Positions 5,767 through 12,044 of a DNA stretch of 12,044 bases are shown in pieces; position 1 is the stretch's first letter; every line of letters starts with the position of its first letter. Below the pieces are notes generated by a model that made no database searches, was not told the DNA's origin, and saw nothing but the letters and a program-made list of their open reading frames with translations. A program made the position numbers and the translations under genes. Source of the stretch: Deltaproteobacteria bacterium (GTDB taxonomy: Bacteria; Myxococcota_A; SURF-8); contig JAKQSH010000145.1 of assembly GCA_029570245.1 (NCBI GenBank), positions 1 through 12,044 on the forward strand. The letters run 5' to 3'.

Positions 5767-7887
5767 ATGCGAAAAAGTATTTTGGGGCTTATTTTTATTC
5801 TGCTTCTGGCAATGGCCGGTCTGGCTTCTGCCGGAAATGAAACACCTGCGGCTGAAACTCAGGTTCTCCCGGCGAGGCCTCTTCCTGCAACCATGTCCAG
5901 AGAAGACCGCATCGCACGCAAAAACATGAAAAGAGATCGCAGCGTTGCCCCTGTTCCTCCTGCAAACCTCAGCAAAAGCCCCGGAGAGTTCGAGCCCATG
6001 CGCACCTGGTTGTTTTCGTGGGGCGGCGGAAGCTGGATCAACTACGGTTATTCCGACATCATGCGCGGAATACTCAAGGCCGGAACCGGCACAGACAACG
6101 ATGGAACCGGTACGGTGGTTACCGTAATTGTTTCCAGCAATGCCGAAAAAAACGCAGTACTTTCAGTTGCATCGCAGGAAGGCATCCCGACTTCAATGAT
6201 TGATTTCGTCACCATGCCGCTTGACGCCTTCTGGACCCGCGACTTCGGTCCCTGGGGCATAGAAGACAACGGCGAACTGGCGTTTGTCGATCCGCAGTAT
6301 TACCCGGATCGTCCATACGACGACGCCGTTCCCGGCAACATCGCCGAAGCATGGGGAATTTCCAACTACGATTTTCCGATGAACACCGAAGGTGGAAATT
6401 ATCAGAGCGACGGTGCTGGCACCTGCATAATGTCGAAAGACATAATCGTCGATTACAACGATTATACACTTGCCGAAATTGAACAGCTTTACGAGCAGTA
6501 CATGGGATGCCGGAAGATCATCTGGCTGAAATCCCTCGACAGTTATGACGACGGTTGGGCCTCAGGGACCGGGCACGTTGACGTCTACTGCAAGCTGCTG
6601 GACGCGCACACTATAATACTGGCCGATTTCCCCGCTTCTCAGAACGGTACGCAGTGGGACAACGCCATGGAAGACAACTATGCGACGCTGTCGGCTGCAA
6701 CCAATATGGTCGGTGAGCATTTCGATATTCACCGCATAATGTATTCAAGTCGTAAAACAGACGGACAATATTACTGGTTCAATGGCTATACCAATTCTCT
6801 GATAGTTAACGATATTGTTATTGTTCCAACTTACAGTGAATCCACATACGACAGCCAGGCTCTGGCCCTCTACGAAACTCTGATGCCGAATCATACTATT
6901 GTAGGCGTTGACGCCACGGAACTTTCACCTCTGGGTGGAGCGATTCACTGTGTCACAAAAGAAGTCCCGGATTATACTGTTCCCAATATGCCCGACGGTG
7001 ACGAGGACGGTGATGAAGACGGTGACGGCGATGTCGATCCCGGTTGTGAAGGCGGCAGCGAAATTGTCGAAGACGGCGGACTGGAGTCGTTGGGTGCCGG
7101 CGGCGAAACATGGTCGGTTTCATCCACAAACTACGATACTCCGTTATGCGACAGCGGCTGTACGGCTGATGGTTCAAACAACGCCCATGGCGGGTCATTC
7201 TGGGCCTGGTTCGGCGGTGCGACTACCTATGAGGAAGGGACGCTGAGTCAGGAAGTCATTCTCGGTTCCAGCGGCAGTGCAACGCTCAGTTTCTGGCTGA
7301 TGATTCCTTATGCAGAGGGGCCTGAAAGCGATTATCTCAAAGTTCAGATGGACGGCGATATTCTGTTCTCGGCAACGCCTTCCGACTCTGCTTCGTACGC
7401 CGATTATCAGCTGGTTGAAATAGACGTTTCGTCTTATGTGGACGGAGCCAGTCACACATTGCTTTTCCATAGCGAAGTTGCCGGAACACCAGATATAAGC
7501 CACTTCTTTGTTGACGACATCAGTATTGTTTTCTGCCCCGAATCCGAACCGGACGGTGACGGCGGCGAAGGCGAAGGTGAGGGTGAAGGCGAAGGTGAGG
7601 GTGAGGGCGAAGGTGAGGGTGAGGGCGAAGGTGAGGGTGAGGGCGAAGGTGAAGGTGAGGGTGAGGGCGAAGGTGAAGGTGAAGGCGAAGGTGAGGGTGA
7701 AGGCGAAGGTGAGGGTGAAGGTGAAGGTGAAGGCGAAGGTGAAGGTGAAGACGATGACGACGATGAAGAAGATGAAGGCTCTGCCGGAAGCGGTTGCAAC
7801 ACCTCCGGTGATGGCGCTTCGATTCTGATGCTGCTGGGATTGCTGCTCTGTTCTGTCTCTGTAAGGAAGTGCATTTCCATCTTCTGA
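5767..7887 (+). CDS. Secreted peptidylarginine/agmatine deiminase-family protein with lectin-like domain, GE linker and C-terminal anchor
   Basis: This encodes 706 aa. A signal peptide (about 1-22, ending GLASA) is followed by a PAD_porph-family guanidino-deiminase domain (about 62-405). The family's active-site motifs are all present: WTRDFGP (Asp159), EGGN (Glu208), GTGHVD (His270, Asp272) and GGAIHC (nucleophile Cys395). It would hydrolyse a guanidino group, turning arginine to citrulline or agmatine to N-carbamoylputrescine. The segment VDPQYYPDRPYDD and the HCVTKEVPD ending look closer to Porphyromonas PPAD than to cytosolic AguA, as I remember those sequences. A DGDEDGD-rich linker leads to a jelly-roll, carbohydrate-binding-like domain (about 435-590), then (GE)31 at 600-661 and an acidic run. 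The end is GSGC (Cys677), a hydrophobic helix and RK, resembling MYXO-CTERM-type sorting tails. It is likely a surface or released enzyme. Its substrate is not shown by sequence. Confidence 0.88.
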   Translation: MRKSILGLIFILLLAMAGLASAGNETPAAETQVLPARPLPATMSREDRIARKNMKRDRSVAPVPPANLSKSPGEFEPMRTWLFSWGGGSWINYGYSDIMRGILKAGTGTDNDGTGTVVTVIVSSNAEKNAVLSVASQEGIPTSMIDFVTMPLDAFWTRDFGPWGIEDNGELAFVDPQYYPDRPYDDAVPGNIAEAWGISNYDFPMNTEGGNYQSDGAGTCIMSKDIIVDYNDYTLAEIEQLYEQYMGCRKIIWLKSLDSYDDGWASGTGHVDVYCKLLDAHTIILADFPASQNGTQWDNAMEDNYATLSAATNMVGEHFDIHRIMYSSRKTDGQYYWFNGYTNSLIVNDIVIVPTYSESTYDSQALALYETLMPNHTIVGVDATELSPLGGAIHCVTKEVPDYTVPNMPDGDEDGDEDGDGDVDPGCEGGSEIVEDGGLESLGAGGETWSVSSTNYDTPLCDSGCTADGSNNAHGGSFWAWFGGATTYEEGTLSQEVILGSSGSATLSFWLMIPYAEGPESDYLKVQMDGDILFSATPSDSASYADYQLVEIDVSSYVDGASHTLLFHSEVAGTPDISHFFVDDISIVFCPESEPDGDGGEGEGEGEGEGEGEGEGEGEGEGEGEGEGEGEGEGEGEGEGEGEGEGEGEGEGEGEGEGEGEDDDDDEEDEGSAGSGCNTSGDGASILMLLGLLLCSVSVRKCISIF
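7564..7749 (+). repeat. (Gly-Glu)n coding repeat array 2
   Basis: There are 62 alternating Gly and Glu codons (GE)31 near the C-terminus of the deiminase. The higher-order 18-bp unit is ggcgaaggtgaggtgag-like: codons GGC GAA GGT GAG GGT GAG, exact in three copies at 7588-7641 with variants on both sides. The array is followed directly by a nine-residue Asp/Glu run. Confidence 0.95.
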
Positions 7888-7915
7888 TGTATTGTCGGAT
7901 GTTTTTATGTAAATG

Positions 7916-7946
7916 AAATCCCCGCTGGATTGGCGGGGATTTTTTT
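7916..7946 (+). terminator. Rho-independent terminator of the deiminase gene
   Basis: A 10-bp perfect stem (aaatccccgc 7916-7925, complement 7933-7942), a 7-nt loop and seven consecutive T residues (7940-7946) lie 28 bp after the stop codon. Confidence 0.9.
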
Positions 7947-7962
7947 GTCGGCGATCTTAACA

Positions 7963-7989
7963 AATCGGCGCGCCGCAGGCGCGCCGATT
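7963..7989 (-). terminator. GC-rich perfect hairpin downstream of tatA
   Basis: A perfect 12-bp inverted repeat (aatcggcgcgcc / ggcgcgccgatt) with a 3-nt loop lies about 50 bp beyond the tatA stop in the gap between the converging genes. On the minus strand it is followed by only a poor T tract (gatttgtt). It may end or stabilise the clpX-lon-tatA transcript, with rho or the neighbouring hairpin assisting. Confidence 0.5.
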
Positions 7990-8040
7990 GTGATTCAATT
8001 TATGATGCATGCTGTCGGTGGAAATATCCGTATCGAATAT

Positions 8041-8238
8041 TCACTTGTCTTTGTTATCTTCAATCTGCTTTTTTCCGGAAGATTCCACTTCGTCCGGGCT
8101 ATCTTCCTTCAGCGACTTTCTGAAGTTGCGGATTCCTTTTCCAAGCGAAGAACCCACCTGCGGCAAACGCCCGGCGCCGAAAACCAGCAGCACTACAATT
8201 ATCAGTATCAGAATTTCCCAGTGCCCAAGGCCGAACAT
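8041..8238 (-). CDS. tatA: Sec-independent protein translocase subunit TatA
   Basis: This encodes 65 aa. It has a short periplasmic N-terminus (MFGLGHWE), one membrane helix (ILILIIVVLLVFG), and the family hinge FGAGRLPQVGSSLGKGIRNF leading into an amphipathic helix and a charged hydrophilic tail. TatA oligomers form the pore through which folded proteins with twin-arginine signals cross the inner membrane; the length is usual for TatA/E. The start is ATG 8238 with GAGG 6 nt upstream. It lies 32 bp after lon and is probably the last gene of that operon. No tatB or tatC is in the window. TatA rather than TatB is supported by the short tail and FG hinge. Confidence 0.93.
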   Translation of the reverse strand: MFGLGHWEILILIIVVLLVFGAGRLPQVGSSLGKGIRNFRKSLKEDSPDEVESSGKKQIEDNKDK

Positions 8239-8270
8239 TTTTAGCCTCTTTTCCGTTCTGTCTCAGTCGA

Positions 8271-10676
8271 TCAGCAGGGATGCTGAGCCGGAGCTATTTC
8301 TTCTCCGAAACTTCCCTTGTCATCGTTTTCTGCGGAGTCAACACGCCAGCCGCCGGGAATGGCTATGTCCAGAACTTCGGAAACGTTTTCAACCTGTCTG
8401 ATTGTAACTTCCTTGAGAATGCTGGACGGCATGTCGTCTTTCAGGTCCTTGGCGTTATCCGCCGGGATCACAACATCAAAAATTCCATGGCGATGCGCTG
8501 TAAGAATTTTTTCCTTCAGTCCTCCGATGGGAAGAACCTTGCCGTGCAGGGTGATTTCTCCGGTCATGGCCAGATCGTGCCGAACTGGGCGTCCGGTAAG
8601 CGCTGACACCAGCGCTGTCGCAATTGTGATGCCAGCCGATGGGCCGTCTTTGGGTGTTGCGCCTTCTGGCACATGAATATGTATGTCGTTCTCAGTGAAG
8701 AATTTTTCGTCAAGACCAAGTCTGTCGGATTGCGAGCGCACCCAGCCCAGAGCCGCCTGAGCGGACTCCTTCATTACCTCGCCCAGCTTTCCGGTAAGGT
8801 TCAGTTTACCGTTTCCGCTTACAACCGAGACCTCAATCGTAAGAAGCGCTCCGCCGACTTCGGTCCAGGCCAGTCCGTTGCACAGACCAACTTGGTTTTC
8901 CTTGTCGGTTCTGTCTTTGCGGTATTTGGGCACGCCCAGATATTTTTGAATGTTCTGCGGAGTAATGCGATAGCTTTTGCGCTTTTTCTCTTTGTCTTTC
9001 AGAACTTCAATTGCGATTTTGCGCATCAGTCGCGCCGTTTCGCGTTCCAGCCCGCGCACTCCGGCTTCACGGGTATAAAGCTGAATCATTTCAGCCAGAG
9101 CCGCTTCGGACACCTGTACGTCGGTCGTTCCCAGTCCGTTTTCTTTAAGCTGTTTGGGCACCAGGTAACGTTTGGCGATCTGAACTTTTTCGTCCAGCGT
9201 ATAACCGGAAAGGTCGATTATTTCCATGCGGTCGCGCAGCGTTGGATGAATGTTCTGCAGATAATTCGCGGTGCAGACAAACATTACCTTCGACAGATCG
9301 TAATCGACATCGAGATAATGATCGTTGAATGCATTGTTCTGTTCGGGATCGAGCGCTTCAAGCAGCGCCGAAGAAGGATCGCCGCGATAGTCGCTGGAGA
9401 GCTTGTCGATTTCGTCCAGCAGGATAACAGGGTTGTCGGTTCCGGCGCGGCGCATGGAGTGAATCAGCTTACCCGGCAGTGCACCGATGTATGTCCGCCT
9501 GTGTCCGCGAATTTCCGCTTCATCGCGCACTCCACCCAGAGCTATACGCACGTATTTCCTCCCGGTTGCCCTTGCTATGGAGCGCACCAGCGAAGTTTTT
9601 CCGACACCCGCCGGCCCGGCCAGACAGAGGATTGGCCCCTTTATTTCTCCGGCCAGAGTTTTTACTGCCAGATATTCCAGAACGCGTCCCTTGGGCTTCT
9701 TCAAGCCGTAGTGATCTTCATCCAGGACTTTTTCGGCGAATTCTATGTCGTCGATATCCGTAGTTTTCTCGCCCCACGGAAGAGCCAGCAGCCATTCGAG
9801 GTAGTTGCGTACAACTGTTGCTTCAGCCGACATGGGCGACATCATGCGAAGCTTCTTCAGCTCGCGTTCGGCCTTTCCGCGCGCTTCTTTAGAAAGTCCC
9901 TTGTTGCGTATGGCGTCTTCAAGCTCTTTGAGTTCATTCTTGAATTCTTCGGCTCCACCCATTTCTCCGCGCGCCGCTTCGGCATCTTCGGGATTTTCCT
10001 GGCGGTTCTGCTCCATCTGCTTTTTGATGCGCGTCTTTATACGCTGTTCGACCTGAAGTATTTCGATCTCGCGCTGCAGAATGGCGTAAAGTCTTTCCAG
10101 TCGCTGACGCGGGTCGATGGTTTCCAGCAGTTCCTGACGCTCGCGCAGTTTGAGATTCAGCGAAAGCGTGATGGTGTCTGCCATCTTGGACGGGCTTTCG
10201 ATGGAACTCAGCGATTTGAGCATGTCTTTCGGAATGCGTCTGGCATGATCGAGATAGGTTTCGAACGCCGAATACAACGAACGACGTATGGCCGACAGTT
10301 CAACCGTATCAACGCCCGGTTCTTCGATGATTTCGACTTCCACTTCAAAAAACGGGTCGAGATTTGTAAAATGGCTCACGCGGGCGCGATGTTTGCCTTC
10401 AACCATCACCCGCACCGTGCCGTCTGGCAGTTTAAGCATCTGCACTATGGTTCCCACTGTTCCGATGCTGTACAGATCGGATGCGTCTGGGTCGTCCATT
10501 TTTGCGACTTTTTGCGCAACAAGGAAAATCTGCGAATCTCGCTTCATTGCAGCTTCGAGAGTCTGAATGGAACGTGTTCTGCCCACATAAAGCGGGACCA
10601 TCATCTGAGGAAATATGACCACGTCTCTTAACGGCAGAAGTGGAAAGTTCAGTCTTTTTTCGTTATCGTTGCTCAT
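8271..10676 (-). CDS. lon: ATP-dependent Lon protease
   Basis: This is an 801-aa hexameric cytosolic AAA+ serine protease that degrades damaged and regulatory proteins. The N-terminal LON substrate-binding domain begins at LNFPLLPLRDVVIFP. A coiled middle region with a highly charged stretch (MEQNRQENPEDAEAARGE) follows. The ATPase has Walker A GPAGVGKTS (Lys360) and Walker B VILLDEIDK. The protease domain has PKDGPSAG with nucleophile Ser680 and GGLKEK with Lys723, 43 residues apart as in E. coli Lon. The ATG at 10676 is preferred because AGGTGA lies just before it; a GTG two codons upstream (10682) overlaps that site and lacks its own. lon follows clpX by about 85 bp and precedes tatA by 32 bp on the same strand. 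The start choice is minor; identity is certain. Confidence 0.98.
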   Translation of the reverse strand: MSNDNEKRLNFPLLPLRDVVIFPQMMVPLYVGRTRSIQTLEAAMKRDSQIFLVAQKVAKMDDPDASDLYSIGTVGTIVQMLKLPDGTVRVMVEGKHRARVSHFTNLDPFFEVEVEIIEEPGVDTVELSAIRRSLYSAFETYLDHARRIPKDMLKSLSSIESPSKMADTITLSLNLKLRERQELLETIDPRQRLERLYAILQREIEILQVEQRIKTRIKKQMEQNRQENPEDAEAARGEMGGAEEFKNELKELEDAIRNKGLSKEARGKAERELKKLRMMSPMSAEATVVRNYLEWLLALPWGEKTTDIDDIEFAEKVLDEDHYGLKKPKGRVLEYLAVKTLAGEIKGPILCLAGPAGVGKTSLVRSIARATGRKYVRIALGGVRDEAEIRGHRRTYIGALPGKLIHSMRRAGTDNPVILLDEIDKLSSDYRGDPSSALLEALDPEQNNAFNDHYLDVDYDLSKVMFVCTANYLQNIHPTLRDRMEIIDLSGYTLDEKVQIAKRYLVPKQLKENGLGTTDVQVSEAALAEMIQLYTREAGVRGLERETARLMRKIAIEVLKDKEKKRKSYRITPQNIQKYLGVPKYRKDRTDKENQVGLCNGLAWTEVGGALLTIEVSVVSGNGKLNLTGKLGEVMKESAQAALGWVRSQSDRLGLDEKFFTENDIHIHVPEGATPKDGPSAGITIATALVSALTGRPVRHDLAMTGEITLHGKVLPIGGLKEKILTAHRHGIFDVVIPADNAKDLKDDMPSSILKEVTIRQVENVSEVLDIAIPGGWRVDSAENDDKGSFGEEIAPAQHPC

Positions 10677-10737
10677 TGTCACCTGTTTTCGCTGTCAGGC
10701 CAACCGGGAAGTCGCCCTCTGAATATCATCTTAGGGA

Positions 10738-10765
10738 AATATAAGCATTATTTATTGAAGATCAA
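10738..10765 (-). promoter_or_regulatory. Candidate lon promoter overlapping the clpX stop codon
   Basis: On the minus strand TTGATC (10765-10760) and TATATT (10743-10738, 5 of 6) are separated by 16 bp. The clpX TGA (10764-10762) lies inside the -35. It would give lon expression independent of clpX, with a leader of about 55 nt. No clear heat-shock sigma-32 element or terminator is visible between the two genes. Confidence 0.4.
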
Positions 10766-12044
10766 GCCGAATCGCCATTCATACCACCGGCTTTGTCTAT
10801 TCTGCTGTTGCCGGACAATGCTTGGCCTTTTTCTTTTTCGGTGGAATAATGCAAAATCGGCTTCTCATTTCTGAGAATGGTTGCTTCATTTATCACTATT
10901 TCCTGTACATTAAGAAGCGATGGGATTTCGAACATAAGGTCCAGCATTATTCGTTCCAGAATCGTTCGCAGACCGCGTGCTCCCATTTTGCCGCGAATAG
11001 CTTCTGATGCCACGGCCTTGTAAGCGGAATCTTCGAAAATCAGTCTGGCACCTTCGAGTTCGAAGAGCTTCTGATACTGTTTCACAAGCGCATTTCGTGG
11101 TTTAGTGAGGATGTCTATCAGCGCATCTTCTGTAAGTTCTGTCAGCGGAGCTATTACCGGAATGCGACCGACGAATTCTGGAATGAGTCCGAATTTCAGC
11201 AAATCTTCACTCTGAACCTGTGCAAAAAGCTCGCTGATGGGTTTCTCTCTGTTGACGTGAACATCCGCACCGAATCCCATTTCTTTAACGCCGATGCGCC
11301 GTTCGACTATTTTGTCCAGCCCAATGAATGCACCGCCGACGATGAACAGGATGTTGGTGGTGTCCATCTGGATAAATTCCTGCTGAGGATGCTTGCGTCC
11401 GCCTTTGGGCGGGATATTGGCCAGAGTGCCTTCGAGTATCTTCAGCAGAGCCTGTTGAACGCCTTCGCCTGAAACGTCGCGTGTTATCGAAGGGTTATCG
11501 GATTTTCGCGCGATTTTGTCTATTTCGTCTATATAAACGATGCCACGGCTGGCTCGCTCAATGTCCTGATCTGCCACCTGAAGCAGATTAACCAGAATGT
11601 TTTCGACATCTTCCCCGACATAACCGGCTTCAGTAAGGCTGGTGGCGTCGGCGATGGCGAAAGGCACGTCCAATATGCGGGCAAGTGTTTGAGCCAGCAG
11701 GGTTTTTCCGGTTCCGGTCGGCCCAAGCAGCAGGATGTTGCTTTTCTGAAGCTCAATGTCGCCGTGCTTATGCCCTTTGTGCTTCTCGTTGTTTTCTATG
11801 CGTTTATAGTGGTTGTAAACCGCAACGGAGAGAATCTTTTTGGCATAATCCTGTCCGATAACATATTCGTCAAGAATTTCCTTCATTTCGCGGGTTTGGG
11901 CAGCGAATTCCGTTTGGGAAGATTGCTTTCTTTTTCCAGGTCTTCGTTGACGATTTCGTTGCACAGTTCGATGCATTCGTCACAGATGTAAGCCGAAGGT
12001 CCGGCGATCAGCTTCTTGACCTCCTTCTGGCTTTTTCCACAGAA
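10762..12044 (-). CDS. clpX: ATP-dependent Clp protease ATP-binding subunit ClpX, 5'-partial, with an apparent frameshift
   Basis: ClpX is the AAA+ unfoldase that feeds tagged proteins to ClpP. From the right edge to TGA at 11885-11883 one frame encodes the zinc-binding domain: FCGKSQ, IAGPSAYICDECIELC, then NEDLEKE and a NSLPKP linker. The AAA+ part is in another frame: REMKEILDEYVIGQ (from about 11892), Walker A GPTGTGKT (11724-11701), pore motif GYVGED, Walker B YIDEIDK, GEGVQQALLKILEG, the GGRKHP loop and PEFVGRIP. The frames meet at a CCC run (11894-11892), and one extra C would give LPKPREMKEILDEY, a normal ClpX junction. So this is either a sequence error or a real indel. The ClpP-docking loop reads MGFG instead of the usual IGFG. 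An uninterrupted frame from an ATG at 11976 exists, but its first 30 residues are out-of-frame translation, not ClpX. The first zinc Cys and true start lie beyond the window. Confidence 0.93.

Noticed and set aside
7452..7880. Pro-Ser repeat protein on the minus strand and Lys/Val/Ala/Arg repeat frames on the + strand over the GE arrays
   Set aside because: Any frame across a GGYGAR hexamer repeat gives a dipeptide repeat. The GE frame is continuous with flanking globular domains.
8673..10631. 652-codon open frame on the + strand antisense to lon
   Set aside because: Its codons lie exactly opposite lon codons, so it stays open simply because lon avoids TTA, CTA and TCA in this span. It has no recognisable domain, and lon is unmistakable.
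11885..11900. Programmed -1 frameshift in clpX
   Set aside because: The zero frame reads CCC AAA CCC, which does not fit X XXY YYZ slippage in that frame. No stem-loop was evident and no such event is established for clpX, so a base indel is simpler.

Overview
The window looks like a chromosome segment of a diderm bacterium with a deltaproteobacterial/Myxococcota-like character. Grounds: a TatA component, a clpX-lon pair, a deltaproteobacterial-style pyrE, large secreted proteins with (Gly-Glu)n linkers, PPC and EGF-like modules, and a C-terminal Cys + hydrophobic helix + basic tail resembling MYXO-CTERM-type sorting signals. This placement is inference from gene content; I cannot name a genus.

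Left part (1-2652, + strand): the window opens inside a Gly-Glu repeat of a large secreted protein. It continues through two copies of a PPC-EGF-EGF module into a C11 (clostripain-type) cysteine peptidase, ending at a strong bidirectional terminator. Centre-left (2653-3843): a leftward gene for a RecA-fold-like protein that has lost the nucleotide-binding motifs. It is preceded by a control region with a canonical GG-N10-GC sigma-54-like element and two 13-bp inverted repeats. Centre (3844-5602, + strand): a secreted NHL beta-propeller protein, possibly translated from a leaderless mRNA, then pyrE. Centre-right (5767-7946, + strand): a secreted peptidylarginine-deiminase-like protein with a lectin-like domain, a second (GE)n array, an acidic run and a C-terminal anchor, closed by a terminator.

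Right part (8041-12044, - strand): a housekeeping proteostasis/export cluster transcribed clpX, lon, tatA. clpX runs off the right edge and appears frameshifted. Its zinc-binding domain is in one frame and its AAA+ domain in another, and a single missing C in a CCC run would reconcile them.

The most interesting biological idea is the coexistence of a secreted C11 peptidase (a family that often cuts after Arg/Lys) and a secreted deiminase resembling Porphyromonas PPAD, both carrying GE linkers. This recalls the gingipain/PPAD pair, in which proteolysis exposes C-terminal arginines that are then citrullinated. The most urgent quality issue is the clpX frame break.
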